Under the pieces are notes generated by a model. The model was not told the DNA's origin and ran no database searches. It was given only the letters and a program-made list of their open reading frames with translations. A stretch of DNA of 64,000 nt from CAYFKJ01 sp964343605 (lineage in GTDB: Bacteria; Pseudomonadota; Alphaproteobacteria; UBA2966). Each line of letters starts with the position of its first letter. Position 1 is the first letter of the stretch. The DNA lies in NCBI GenBank assembly GCA_964343605.1, contig CAYFKJ010000005.1, positions 186,001 to 250,000 of the forward strand, read 5' to 3'. Positions 42,421 to 51,114 of the stretch are shown in pieces. Position numbers and translations under genes: made by a program.

Positions 42421-43359
42421 TTATCCGGCGGTTTTTCCGGGCGGCAGCGGCGTGGCCAGTTCCGCTTGGAAAAATTCCGCCAGCAACTCGAACTCGTCGG
42501 CGCGCGGCGAGGAGTTGCGCCAGGCGAAACCGATTTTTCGCGACGTCCCCCTTCCTTCCATCGGGCGAAGCTGCAGGCGCGTTCCTCTGGCTATGCCGGC
42601 GTCGACCGCCATCTTGGGCAGCAGCGTGATGCCCAGGTCGTTGGCCGTCATTTGCACCAGTGTGTGGAGGCTCGTTCCCTGGAACTCGGGCGTTCCCCCG
42701 CCGTCCTGCAGGCCGCAGGCCTCCAGGGCGTGGTCGCGCAGACAATGCCCTTCCTCGAGCAAGAGAAGCGGCTCGGCCCCCAAGTCGGCCGGTGTCAGAC
42801 GTTCACGACCCGCGCCGGCGTGTCCCCGGGGCAGGGCCGCCCAGAACGGATCGTCGGCGAAAATGCGGGTCTGCAGCTTACCGGTGGGGTAGGGGAACGC
42901 GAGGAGGGCCAGATCGAGATCGCCGCCCGCGAGGCGTTCAACCAGTTCGGCCGACCGGTCCTCACGGAGAAACAGCTTCAGGTCGGGGTAGGTCCGGCGC
43001 AGGTCGGGCAACACCCGGGGCAGGAGGAAGGGTGAAATCGTCGGGATGACGCCCAGCCTGAGATCACCCGACAAGGGCGCGCCCGAGGCCGATACCAGAT
43101 CGGCAATCTCCGCAACATCGACCAGTACGCGGCGGGCCCGCGCAACCACCGCCTCGCCCAAAGGCGTCGTGCGGACGGAGCGCCGGGTACGCTCGATCAA
43201 TACCTTGCCGAGCGTTGCCTCCAGCTCCTTGATGCTGGCGCTCAGGCTCGATTGGGTAACGTAGCAGGCCTCCGCCGCCCGGCCGAAATGCCGGTGTTCG
43301 TCGACGGCAATCAAGTGACGCAATTGGGTGAGGGTGGGGAGGCGACGAAAATCGAGCAT
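42421..43359 (-). CDS. oxyR: Hydrogen peroxide-sensing regulator OxyR
   Basis: 312-aa LysR-type regulator. The N-terminal winged helix is LPTLTQLRHLIAVDEHRHFG through SSLSASIKELEATLGKVLIE. Two cysteines in EEGHCLRDHALEAC (Cys206 and Cys215) have the same 9-residue spacing as the redox pair of E. coli OxyR (Cys199/Cys208), so peroxide sensing by disulfide formation is expected. It is divergent from a peroxiredoxin gene across a very AT-rich 133-bp region, the usual arrangement for OxyR and its target. ATG 43359 is used; a start 5 codons upstream lacks a clear ribosome site. Confidence 0.92.
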   Translation of the reverse strand: MLDFRRLPTLTQLRHLIAVDEHRHFGRAAEACYVTQSSLSASIKELEATLGKVLIERTRRSVRTTPLGEAVVARARRVLVDVAEIADLVSASGAPLSGDLRLGVIPTISPFLLPRVLPDLRRTYPDLKLFLREDRSAELVERLAGGDLDLALLAFPYPTGKLQTRIFADDPFWAALPRGHAGAGRERLTPADLGAEPLLLLEEGHCLRDHALEACGLQDGGGTPEFQGTSLHTLVQMTANDLGITLLPKMAVDAGIARGTRLQLRPMEGRGTSRKIGFAWRNSSPRADEFELLAEFFQAELATPLPPGKTAG

Positions 43360-43440
43360 GGCAACGGCAAACAATTAATCGATTTAATCAATTAATACAA
43401 TTGAATTAACTTGTTTTGTCTATTTAAAATTTCACCTTAG
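43360..43440. promoter_or_regulatory. OxyR/peroxiredoxin divergent operator region
   Basis: AT-rich region between oxyR and the peroxiredoxin gene. Inverted repeats include GATT-T-AATC (43381-43389) and CAATT-AATAC-AATTG (43389-43403). LysR-type regulators bind such T-N11-A type dyads near the divergent start. The placement makes this the likely OxyR site; no exact consensus match is claimed. Confidence 0.55.
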
Positions 43441-43492
43441 GGTCGCCTTGTCCGGTGTCGAATTCCCGACGCCGCAAGCAAGGAGAAAGATC

Positions 43493-44026
43493 ATGACGAC
43501 GGTTCCCGCAGCCACATTTCAGACCCGTGTTCGCAACGACGAACTGGAAGGCCCCAACCCTTTCGAATGGAAGCAACTGACCAGCGACGACGTCTTCAAG
43601 GGGAAGCGGGTGGTCGTATTTTCCCTGCCCGGCGCGTTCACGCCGACCTGCTCGGCCAGCCACCTGCCGCGCTATGAGGAACTCCACGCCGAGTTCAAGT
43701 CCCTCGGCGTCGATACCGTCGTCTGCCTGTCGGTAAACGATGCATTCGTGATGTACCAATGGGGATTGAGCCAGAAGGCCGAGAACGTCTTCCTGCTGCC
43801 CGATGGCAACGGCGAGTTCACGCGAAAAATGGGCATGCTGGTGGACAAGTCCAATCTCGGCTTCGGCATGCGGAGCTGGCGCTATTCGATGGTCGTCAAT
43901 GACGGCGAGATCGAAAAAATGTTCGTCGAGGACGGCTACAGCGACAATGCGCCGGACGATCCGTTCGAGGTTTCCGATGCCGATACCATGCTGGAATACC
44001 TGAAAGCCCAACGCAAAGCCGCCTAG
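43493..44026 (+). CDS. Peroxiredoxin, Prx5 type
   Basis: 177-aa cytosolic thiol peroxidase. The active-site motif PGAFTPTCSASHLP has the peroxidatic Cys53, and the later RSWRYSMVVNDG carries the conserved Arg. This is the Prx5/AhpE-like motif (PGAFTPxCS), not the AhpC type. The only other cysteine lies near residue 78 (VVCLSVND), so it is probably a one-cysteine or glutathione-dependent enzyme. ATG 43493 has AAGGAGA 8 nt upstream. It is divergent from oxyR and therefore probably induced by peroxide. Confidence 0.92.
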   Translation: MTTVPAATFQTRVRNDELEGPNPFEWKQLTSDDVFKGKRVVVFSLPGAFTPTCSASHLPRYEELHAEFKSLGVDTVVCLSVNDAFVMYQWGLSQKAENVFLLPDGNGEFTRKMGMLVDKSNLGFGMRSWRYSMVVNDGEIEKMFVEDGYSDNAPDDPFEVSDADTMLEYLKAQRKAA

Positions 44027-44071
44027 GCCCCGCGGTTTGCACAGGCGCGGACGAGAGGATATCGTCGGCGC

Positions 44072-45652
44072 ATGGCGAATACGGAACTGGAAAGCGCGAT
44101 CGCCGACTACAATGCCGGACGTCTGGCCGAGGCGGCGGCGCGCTGCCAGCAACTGATCGTTGACCATCCGGGTGACGCCCAAGCCCTCAACCTGATGGCC
44201 GTCATTGCCCTGGCGTTGAACAATTTCGAAGCGGCGGCGGGGATGTCGGAGCGGGCCGTCGCGGCGGCTCCCAATATTGCTTCCTACCTTGGCGTGCTCG
44301 GCTTGGCGCGCGCCGGACTGGGTGATGGACCCGCCGCCGAGGCGGCCTTTGGTCAGGCGTTGGAAATCGCGCCCGAAGATCCGGAGCTTCGGCGAAATTA
44401 TGGTGATTTCCTACGCAAGATTGGACGGCACCGCGAGGCGATCGACGAACTTCACCGAGCTGTCGAATCGGACCCCGGCAATGTTTCGGGCCACATGGTG
44501 CTTGGCCGTGCCTTGATGGACGCTGGACGCCTCGACGACTCCGGTGATGCTTACGAACGCGCCATCGGACTGGCGCCCGGTGCGTACGCCGGTTACCAGA
44601 ACCTTGGGGTGCTGCGCGTCGAACAGGACCGGCACGCGGAAGCCCAGGCGGCCTTCTCAGAGGCATTGCTGCGCAAGAGGGCCTCCCAATGGTGCGGGAA
44701 ACTTGCCGACGGCGAAGCGCCGCCCAGCGAGCCCGCCGGCGACTTCGAATTCGTCACGGCGACCAAACTGCGCCACGACGCCGAGCAGCTCCGCCATCTC
44801 AGGACCGAGGGGATTCTGGGCCCCGAATTCGAGGCCGTCGCCGCCGACTACGATGCGGTTCTGGCGGAGGTGCAAACCGCGGAACCCTCGGGCGGCGTTA
44901 CCGTGCTCACCCCAGACCAAAAATCAAGGATCGGCGGAACCTACAACCGGCTCCTTTATCTTGCCGAGGCGCCGGCGCTTGCCGGCGGGGCGCTCAATCC
45001 GGCACTGGATATCGAAGCGATTCGGCACGAATACGAAAACACCGGGCCCGGGGTCGTTGCCATCGATGATTTCCTCAGCGCTGAAGCCCTGGCCGGTCTG
45101 CGCCGCTTCTGCCTCGATTCGACCATTTGGTTCGATGTCCGTCATCCGCGCGGCTACATCGGCGCCTTCATCGAGGAGGGCTTCAATTGCCCTTTGCTCC
45201 TGCAATTGATGGACGAACTGAAAGCCGCGTTTCCAGACATTCTGGGGCCCCACCGTCTGCGCAAGATGTGGGCCTATAAATGCGACAACCGCATGCAGGC
45301 GATCCCCATCCATGCCGACGAATCGGCGGTAAACGTCAATTTCTGGATCACGCCCGACAGCGCCAACCTCGACCCCGACAGCGGCGGGTTGGTTGTGCAT
45401 ACCCGCGAAGCGCCCTTGGAGTGGGATTTCGCCGAATACAACGGTGACGAGGCGGCGATCCGCACGTTCTTGGCATCGGGCCCCTGCGAGGCCATCAAAA
45501 TCCCCTACCGGCAAAACCGGGCGCTGATGTTCAATTCCAACCTGTTCCACGAATCAGACGGGTTTGAATTCAACGACGCCTACGGCGACCGCAGGATCAA
45601 CATCACCATGCTGTTCGGCCACAGGGCGCGCCCGGAGACGGCCGGGGATTAG
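44072..45652 (+). CDS. TPR protein with 2OG-Fe(II) oxygenase-like domain
   Basis: 526-aa protein. The first 200 residues are TPR repeats (for example DPGNVSGHMVLGRALMDAGR and YERAIGLAPGAYAGYQNLGV). The C-terminal 200 residues look like a 2-oxoglutarate/Fe(II) dioxygenase: His414-x-Asp416 in PIHADESAVNVNFWI, distal His493 in NLFHESDGF and Arg507/Arg508 in GDRRINITMLFG. The facial triad and the 2OG-binding Arg are therefore all present. A protein-hydroxylase role is plausible, with TPRs holding the substrate; no substrate is known. It is 46 bp after the peroxiredoxin gene and overlaps the convergent channel gene by 4 bp. Confidence 0.75.
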   Translation: MANTELESAIADYNAGRLAEAAARCQQLIVDHPGDAQALNLMAVIALALNNFEAAAGMSERAVAAAPNIASYLGVLGLARAGLGDGPAAEAAFGQALEIAPEDPELRRNYGDFLRKIGRHREAIDELHRAVESDPGNVSGHMVLGRALMDAGRLDDSGDAYERAIGLAPGAYAGYQNLGVLRVEQDRHAEAQAAFSEALLRKRASQWCGKLADGEAPPSEPAGDFEFVTATKLRHDAEQLRHLRTEGILGPEFEAVAADYDAVLAEVQTAEPSGGVTVLTPDQKSRIGGTYNRLLYLAEAPALAGGALNPALDIEAIRHEYENTGPGVVAIDDFLSAEALAGLRRFCLDSTIWFDVRHPRGYIGAFIEEGFNCPLLLQLMDELKAAFPDILGPHRLRKMWAYKCDNRMQAIPIHADESAVNVNFWITPDSANLDPDSGGLVVHTREAPLEWDFAEYNGDEAAIRTFLASGPCEAIKIPYRQNRALMFNSNLFHESDGFEFNDAYGDRRINITMLFGHRARPETAGD

Positions 45653-46824
45653 ACCTCGTCGCCGTTCAACTCGGCCCGCCGTTCGGCCGATATACGGGTG
45701 ATGGCCTCGCTGAGTTCGGAATCCGTGTCCAGCAGGGCGTCCAGATCGTCCTGGTGCAGCGCCAGCAACTGGCAGGTGGTAACGGCCTGGACGGACGCGG
45801 TTCTCAAACCGTGCTCGATCAGGGCGATTTCGCCGAAGAAGTCGCCGCCGTGAAGATGGGCTTTTTTGTCCTGGGTGACGACCTGAACCTCGCCGGTCGA
45901 GATGAAGTACATGCTGTCGGCGGGTGTGTCCTTGCGGATGATCATCTCACCGGGCACGGCCGAGCGAGGCTTCAGGATGGCGACGATGTGAGCGATGCGC
46001 GCCGCTTCCAGGCGCGAAAACAGCGGCACGCTCGCGACCATGTTCCAGGAGACGACGAAATCCCGGCTCTTGACGGCCTGGGCGAAACCCGACGCCAGGA
46101 TTCCCGCCGGCATGGCGAACATGCCGACGCCCAACAGCATGACGACGGCGCCCAGAACCTTGCCCACCGGCGTTACCGGCGTCACGTCGCCGTACCCCAC
46201 CGTACTCAAGGTCGCGATCCCCCACCACATGGCGGCGGGGATCGATCCGAAGGCCTCCGGCTGGGCGTTGCGCTCAGCCAGGTAGACGAAGCTAGAGGCG
46301 AAGGCCAGCAGCACGAACATGACGATCACCGCGGCACCCAACGGGCGGCGTTCGATGTAAAGCACGGATCCGACGAGCGACAGGGCGGCCGAATAGCGCG
46401 TCAGCTTAAGCAATCTGAGAAGCCGGATGACGCGCAGCATCCTGAGGTCGATGTTGAGAATGAAGGCGAGGTAGAACGGCAAGATGGCCAACAGATCGAT
46501 CAGAGCCATGGCCGACGACATGTAGCGCAATCGGCCCCACAGGGGATGGGCATAGCGCGGATCCTCCCGATCGACGCAGGTCCAAAGACGGGCCAGGTAT
46601 TCGACCGTGAAGATGGCGACGGATATGATTTCGAAGGCGTAGAAGTAGGCTTCGTTGCCCTGCACGAAATCCTCGACGGTCTCAAAAATAACCGCCAGGA
46701 CGTTGGTCGAAATCAGCGTGATCAGCAAAATGTCGACGATGCGATGGGTGCGCTCGTTCGGGCCGCCGCCGTCGAGGATCAGTTGGAGCCGCTTTCTCGA
46801 GCTATGCCTTTCCGGTTGTTCCAT
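45649..46824 (-). CDS. Cyclic nucleotide-gated potassium channel, MloK1-like
   Basis: 391-aa inner-membrane channel with six hydrophobic segments. The S4 segment is arginine-rich (DLRMLRVIRLLRLLKLTRYS, about 126-145). The selectivity filter TVGYGD is at residues 208-213. A cyclic-nucleotide-binding domain follows (about 265-375) with FGEIAL at 330-335 and Arg341 in RTASVQ, the residue expected to hold the phosphate. The layout matches MloK1 of Mesorhizobium, with only a short linker between S6 and the binding domain. cAMP from the cyclases encoded at 3.7-7.4 kb could be its ligand. Confidence 0.92.
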   Translation of the reverse strand: MEQPERHSSRKRLQLILDGGGPNERTHRIVDILLITLISTNVLAVIFETVEDFVQGNEAYFYAFEIISVAIFTVEYLARLWTCVDREDPRYAHPLWGRLRYMSSAMALIDLLAILPFYLAFILNIDLRMLRVIRLLRLLKLTRYSAALSLVGSVLYIERRPLGAAVIVMFVLLAFASSFVYLAERNAQPEAFGSIPAAMWWGIATLSTVGYGDVTPVTPVGKVLGAVVMLLGVGMFAMPAGILASGFAQAVKSRDFVVSWNMVASVPLFSRLEAARIAHIVAILKPRSAVPGEMIIRKDTPADSMYFISTGEVQVVTQDKKAHLHGGDFFGEIALIEHGLRTASVQAVTTCQLLALHQDDLDALLDTDSELSEAITRISAERRAELNGDEV

Positions 46825-46976
46825 GGCCGCCCCACATCCCCAGAAACGTTTGTCAGCGGCGGCATGTTATCAGCCTTTTTCCCGGTCGTTGAGCGATCGC
46901 GTGTGCGTAGAGTCCTTGCAACCGGCTCTCAGGTGAATAGGATACCTATGTAAGCGACGATATAAGGGGCGACCCA

Positions 46977-47016
46977 ATAAGAAAAAATGGCCTAAGCCAA
47001 GGGTCCATAAGAAAAA
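46977..47016 (+). promoter_or_regulatory. Direct repeat ATAAGAAAAA upstream of liv operon
   Basis: ATAAGAAAAA occurs at 46977-46986 and 47007-47016, 30 bp apart, in the 249-bp gap before the substrate-binding protein gene, about 60 bp before its start. The rest of the gap shows no gene. It could be a promoter element or regulator site. Confidence 0.35.
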
Positions 47017-47073
47017 TCTCGATATCAAGGCTCATCACCGATCAGCGTAATCGGAATCTTAGGGAGGAAGAAC

Positions 47074-48312
47074 ATGAGCAAAAGTTGGCTTATCAAGACA
47101 TCGACGGCGGTTGCCGGTCTGGCGGCGCTCGGCCTTGTCGCCGCGGCGCCGGCGGCTGCGAAGGTAGAGGGCGATACCATCATTTTGGGATCGGCCATCT
47201 CCTTCACGGGTAAGTATTCGACAAACGGCATTCATGCCTCCAACGGCTACAATTTGGCCGTGCGCATGATAAACGAGGCCGGCGGCGTCAAAGTCGGCGG
47301 TAAAACCTACAAGTTCGCCGTCAAGTATTACGACGACGAATCGACGCCCGCTCGCGGCGCCCAGCTTGCTGAACGCCTGATCAAGCAGGACGGCATCAAG
47401 TTTTTCCTCGGCCCGTACAGTTCCGGCTTGACCAAGGCCATCGCGCCGGTAACGGAAAAGTACAAAATCCCGATGGTTGAAGCCGAGGGCGCCTCGCGTT
47501 CGCTTTTCACCCAAGGCTTTAAATATCTCTTCGCCGTCCTTTCGACGTCGGAGCAGTATCTCGCCAGTTCCATCGCGCTCGCCGCGGAAATCGCCAAGAA
47601 GAACGGCAAGGCCGCAGGTGACGTCAAAGTCGCCATGGCGTTCGAGAACGATCCGTTCTCGCTGGATGTCCGGGCCGGGGTGGTCGACGACATCAAGAAG
47701 CACGGTATGAGCATCGTTATCGACGACAAACTGCCGCGTGATCTTTCCGACATGTCCTCAACACTGACGAAGGTCCGTGCGCTCAAACCCGATCTTCTCG
47801 TGGTTTCGGGTCACTCCAAGGGTGCCGCCACGGCCGCGCGCCAAATCAAGGAAATGAACATCAAGACGCCGATGATCGCCATGACACACTGTGAATCGGC
47901 CAAAGTTATTTCCAAATTCGGCGACTCGACCAACGGCTTCCTCTGCCCGACACAGTGGGCCGAGACGATGTCCTACAGCGACAGCCTCTTCGGCACCGCC
48001 GGCGAGTTTGATGCACTGTTCAAGAAGACCTACGAAGGCTACAAGAACGTGCCTTATCAGGCAGCCCAGGCCGCTGCCGCAGTGATGGTCTGGAAGGACG
48101 CGTTGGAACGGGCCAACAGCTTCGATATCCCCACGGTCCGTCAGGCGATTGCCGACACGGACATGAAGACGTTCTACGGCAACATCAAGTTCTCGCCGCA
48201 GGGCAACAACATCGCCAAGCCGATGGCGTTGCGCCAAATCCAGAACGGCAAGTTGAATGTCGTCTTCCCGGGCCGCTGGGCCACGCACGAGGTCGAATGG
48301 CCGCGTAAGTAA
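47074..48312 (+). CDS. ABC transporter substrate-binding protein, LivK family
   Basis: Periplasmic type I binding protein, 412 aa, for a branched-chain amino-acid-type importer. A signal peptide covers residues 1-29 (hydrophobic core TAVAGLAALGLVAAAPAAA). The mature chain begins with GDTIILGSAISFTGKYSTNG, the usual ligand-site opening, and has FFLGPYSSGLTKAIAPVTEK and TPMIAMTHCESAKVIS later. The ligand cannot be read; relatives bind amino acids, amides or aromatic acids. AGGGAGGA precedes ATG. It is the first gene of a five-gene importer operon and is followed by a stem that probably raises its message level above that of the permeases. Confidence 0.9.
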   Translation: MSKSWLIKTSTAVAGLAALGLVAAAPAAAKVEGDTIILGSAISFTGKYSTNGIHASNGYNLAVRMINEAGGVKVGGKTYKFAVKYYDDESTPARGAQLAERLIKQDGIKFFLGPYSSGLTKAIAPVTEKYKIPMVEAEGASRSLFTQGFKYLFAVLSTSEQYLASSIALAAEIAKKNGKAAGDVKVAMAFENDPFSLDVRAGVVDDIKKHGMSIVIDDKLPRDLSDMSSTLTKVRALKPDLLVVSGHSKGAATAARQIKEMNIKTPMIAMTHCESAKVISKFGDSTNGFLCPTQWAETMSYSDSLFGTAGEFDALFKKTYEGYKNVPYQAAQAAAAVMVWKDALERANSFDIPTVRQAIADTDMKTFYGNIKFSPQGNNIAKPMALRQIQNGKLNVVFPGRWATHEVEWPRK

Positions 48313-48344
48313 CCGATTGAATTCGGTTTTTGAAACGGATCGAG

Positions 48345-48379
48345 CCCGGTCCTCCGAAGTGATCCGGAGGGCCGGGTTT
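48345..48379 (+). terminator. Partial terminator/stabilising hairpin in liv operon
   Basis: 12-bp stem CCCGGTCCTCCG (48345-48356) / CGGAGGGCCGGG (48365-48376), with one G-T pair, an 8-nt loop and only three T after it. It lies between the binding-protein gene and the first permease gene, where partial termination or 3' protection commonly gives excess binding protein. Confidence 0.65.
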
Positions 48380-48419
48380 CGCCCGCTTAGTAACCCCGGT
48401 CATTGGCAGCTATTAGCTC

Positions 48420-49319
48420 ATGGACAATATTAATATTCTCCTGGCGGCTCCGGTCTTCAACCTGCAACTTCTTATCGACGGGTTGCTTGTCGGTGCCGTT
48501 TTCGCGCTCTCCGCCTACGGCCTTGCCCTGGTTTGGGGCGTCATGAACGTCAAGAATCTGGCGCAGGGCGATTTCGTGATGATGGGCGGGTACGTCGCCT
48601 ACGCACTCTACGAGGCCGGCATTCACCCCTTTTGGGCTCTGCCGGTTTCCGTCGTCGTCATGTTCGGCTTCGGCTGGGCGCTCTACCGTCTCGTTATATA
48701 CAGAGTGGTGGACAAGGATCTTTTCACGTCGCTTCTCGCAACTTTCGGCATCGCCATCGTCGTTCAGCAGGTCCTGAACATCATCTTCGGGCCCGAAGTC
48801 AAGATCGCCGAATCGGGTATGCCGATCGAATCATACATGGACGGCAACCTCACCATTGCGACGATCAAGGTCGTATCCTTCGTGATGGCAGGCATCCTGG
48901 CGCTCTGCGTCGTGTATTTCATGAAAAACAGCCGTATGGGCCAGGCCATACGCGCGACGTCGCAGAACGCGCGCGCCGCCCGCATCATGGGTATCGACAC
49001 CGACAAGGTCTACGCCTTCACCTTCGCCCTCAATGCTGCCATCTGCGGCGCGGCAGGTGTCCTGATCTCCATGATCTGGGTCCTTCAGCCCTACTACGGC
49101 ATCACCTATTCGATCCGCTCCTTCGTCATCGTTACGGCGGCGGGGCTCGGCAACCTGCCGGGTGTGATCATGGCCGGCCTCGGTCTCGGCGCGCTTGAGC
49201 AGTTTGGCGGTTTCATCATGGGCGCCGAATTCCAGCAGGCCATCGTCGTCGGGCTGCTGCTGCTGATTCTCGTCATCCGGCAAATCCAACAGTTCCGGCA
49301 TCGTCAGGTGGTGAAATGA
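48420..49319 (+). CDS. livH: Branched-chain amino acid-type ABC permease, LivH
   Basis: 299-aa inner-membrane permease with eight or so hydrophobic segments. The LivH pattern is clear: LLIDGLLVGAVFALSAYGLA, VWGVMNVKNLAQGDFVMMGG near residue 40-58 and the coupling loop MGQAIRATSQNARAARIMGI near 175-195. No strong ribosome site precedes ATG 48420. The stop overlaps livM by ATGA, so the two permeases are coupled. Confidence 0.92.
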   Translation: MDNINILLAAPVFNLQLLIDGLLVGAVFALSAYGLALVWGVMNVKNLAQGDFVMMGGYVAYALYEAGIHPFWALPVSVVVMFGFGWALYRLVIYRVVDKDLFTSLLATFGIAIVVQQVLNIIFGPEVKIAESGMPIESYMDGNLTIATIKVVSFVMAGILALCVVYFMKNSRMGQAIRATSQNARAARIMGIDTDKVYAFTFALNAAICGAAGVLISMIWVLQPYYGITYSIRSFVIVTAAGLGNLPGVIMAGLGLGALEQFGGFIMGAEFQQAIVVGLLLLILVIRQIQQFRHRQVVK

Positions 49320-50374
49320 CCGTCCAGCAAAAAAGCTTCGCCCTGTATGCGGCGGTTCTGATCTTCGGCATTTTTTCGCCACTGGTCTTCGAAAACTACG
49401 TGACCCAGATTGCCGTGCTTTGGTTGATGATCCTGTTCGCGTTGACCTGGGACATGATGGGCGGCCAGATGGGCTACAACTCCCTCGGCAACATCATCTT
49501 TTTCGGCATCGGCATGTACGCCAGCGCCATCGTTCAGATCGGACTCTACTATGACGTGGCCGAATACACCGCCCATTCGGGCGCGGTGAAGGTCGAATAC
49601 GACTGGTTCCAATACCTTTCGGGTATGGCGTTGGGCGCCGTGGTCGCGGGTATCGCATCCGTGATTGTCGCCGTCGTCCTAGGGCGCATCGTATTCGGTT
49701 TGCGTGGGCCCTATTTCGCCATCGGTACGCTGGGCGCGGCTATCGCGGCAGGCGAGTTGTTCGGCGCTTGGGATTACGTCGGAGGCGGCGGCGGCATCAC
49801 GTTGCCGACCTATCCGGGATCGGGCGACGCCCGCGCGCTGTTTTTCTACTACCTGCTGTTCGGGCTCGCCCTGCTGACGTTCGCGTTCCTGAAATGGCTT
49901 TACACCAGGCGCTACGCCCTGGCCGTTAACGCCATCCGGGATGACGAGGACAAGGCCGAGGCGATGGGCATCCATACCTTGCGCCACAAGACCGTCGCCT
50001 GGGCGATCTCGGCCTTTTTCGTCGGTCTCAGCGGCGCCGTCTTCGGCAACATGACCGGCTTCATCGAACCGCTGGAAATTGCCTTTCCGACCATCACCTT
50101 CGGCATCTTCATGGTGCTGATGGCGCTTTTGGGCGGTAAGGGTACGCTGTGGGGACCGGTCCTCGGCGCCATTGTTTTCCACATCATCAAAGAAGCGACG
50201 TGGACGTGGTTCCTGGGTTGGCAGTGGGTGGCGCTGGGTCTCCTGATTATCATCAACGTCGCTTACTTCCAGCAGGGCATTCTGGGCTGGGCACAGGAGA
50301 AATGGCCGGCCTTCTTCGGCATTACAGTTGATGAAGCGGCAACCCGTGAAGCCGCCGAGGAGGCTGCGGAATGA
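49316..50374 (+). CDS. livM: Branched-chain amino acid-type ABC permease, LivM
   Basis: 352-aa partner permease with about ten hydrophobic segments. The LivM motifs are GGQMGYNSLGNIIFFGIGMY near residue 52-71, the RGPYFAIGTLG segment near 127, and the coupling loop YALAVNAIRDDEDKAEAMGI near 200-220. It overlaps livH at the start and livG at the stop (ATGA at 50371-50374). Confidence 0.92.
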   Translation: MTVQQKSFALYAAVLIFGIFSPLVFENYVTQIAVLWLMILFALTWDMMGGQMGYNSLGNIIFFGIGMYASAIVQIGLYYDVAEYTAHSGAVKVEYDWFQYLSGMALGAVVAGIASVIVAVVLGRIVFGLRGPYFAIGTLGAAIAAGELFGAWDYVGGGGGITLPTYPGSGDARALFFYYLLFGLALLTFAFLKWLYTRRYALAVNAIRDDEDKAEAMGIHTLRHKTVAWAISAFFVGLSGAVFGNMTGFIEPLEIAFPTITFGIFMVLMALLGGKGTLWGPVLGAIVFHIIKEATWTWFLGWQWVALGLLIIINVAYFQQGILGWAQEKWPAFFGITVDEAATREAAEEAAE

Positions 50375-51114
50375 GTGCCATCATCGAGGTCAGGGACGTC
50401 AGCAAAGCGTTCGGCGGCGTTGTGGCCAACAGCGCCATCAGCGTCGACGTGGAGGACGGCAAGATCACCGGCTTGATCGGGCCCAACGGCTCGGGCAAGA
50501 CGACGCTGTTCAATTCCATCGTCGGGCACCACCCCATTGACGCCGGATCGATAAAGTTCCGGGGCGAGGAAATCTCGGATTTCAAGGTTCCGCAAATCGC
50601 CCGCCTGGGCCTGTTGCGCACGTTCCAGCAGACGCGCATCTATTCCAAGATGAACTGCGTCGAGAACATGTTGATTTCCGTTCCCCATCGCCGCGCGAAG
50701 TTAATGGACATGTTTCGGGTTCACGCGCCGGAAAGCCATGAACGGGCGTTGGAACTTCTGGAGTTCGTGGGGCTTTACTCCAAACGCAACCTGATCGCCG
50801 GCGATCTTTCGTTCGGCCAGCAGAAGTTGCTGGAATTCGCCATGGCGCTGATGAACGAGCCTAAGGTCCTGCTGCTCGACGAACCCACCGCGGGCATCAA
50901 CCCCACCTTGATCAACGGCCTGATTGACCGCCTCAAAAGGGCCAACGAGGAGCTCGGCGTCACCTTGTTCGTCATCGAGCACAACATGCGGGTGATCATG
51001 AACCTGGCCGAACACATCTATTGCCTGGCGCATGGCGAGTTGTTGGCGGAAGGAACTCCGGACAAGATTCAAAACGACCAGCGCGTGGTCGACGCGTACC
51101 TGGGAGCGCACTGA
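50371..51114 (+). CDS. livG: ABC transporter ATP-binding protein, LivG
   Basis: 247-aa ATPase. The Walker A motif GPNGSGKT is at residues 37-44, the signature is LSFGQQK (instead of LSGGQQ), and Walker B is VLLLDEPTAGI. The C-terminal IYCLAHGELLAEGTPDKIQN and VVDAYLG are typical LivG endings. The two ATPases overlap by TGATG at 51112-51116. Confidence 0.93.
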   Translation: MSAIIEVRDVSKAFGGVVANSAISVDVEDGKITGLIGPNGSGKTTLFNSIVGHHPIDAGSIKFRGEEISDFKVPQIARLGLLRTFQQTRIYSKMNCVENMLISVPHRRAKLMDMFRVHAPESHERALELLEFVGLYSKRNLIAGDLSFGQQKLLEFAMALMNEPKVLLLDEPTAGINPTLINGLIDRLKRANEELGVTLFVIEHNMRVIMNLAEHIYCLAHGELLAEGTPDKIQNDQRVVDAYLGAH

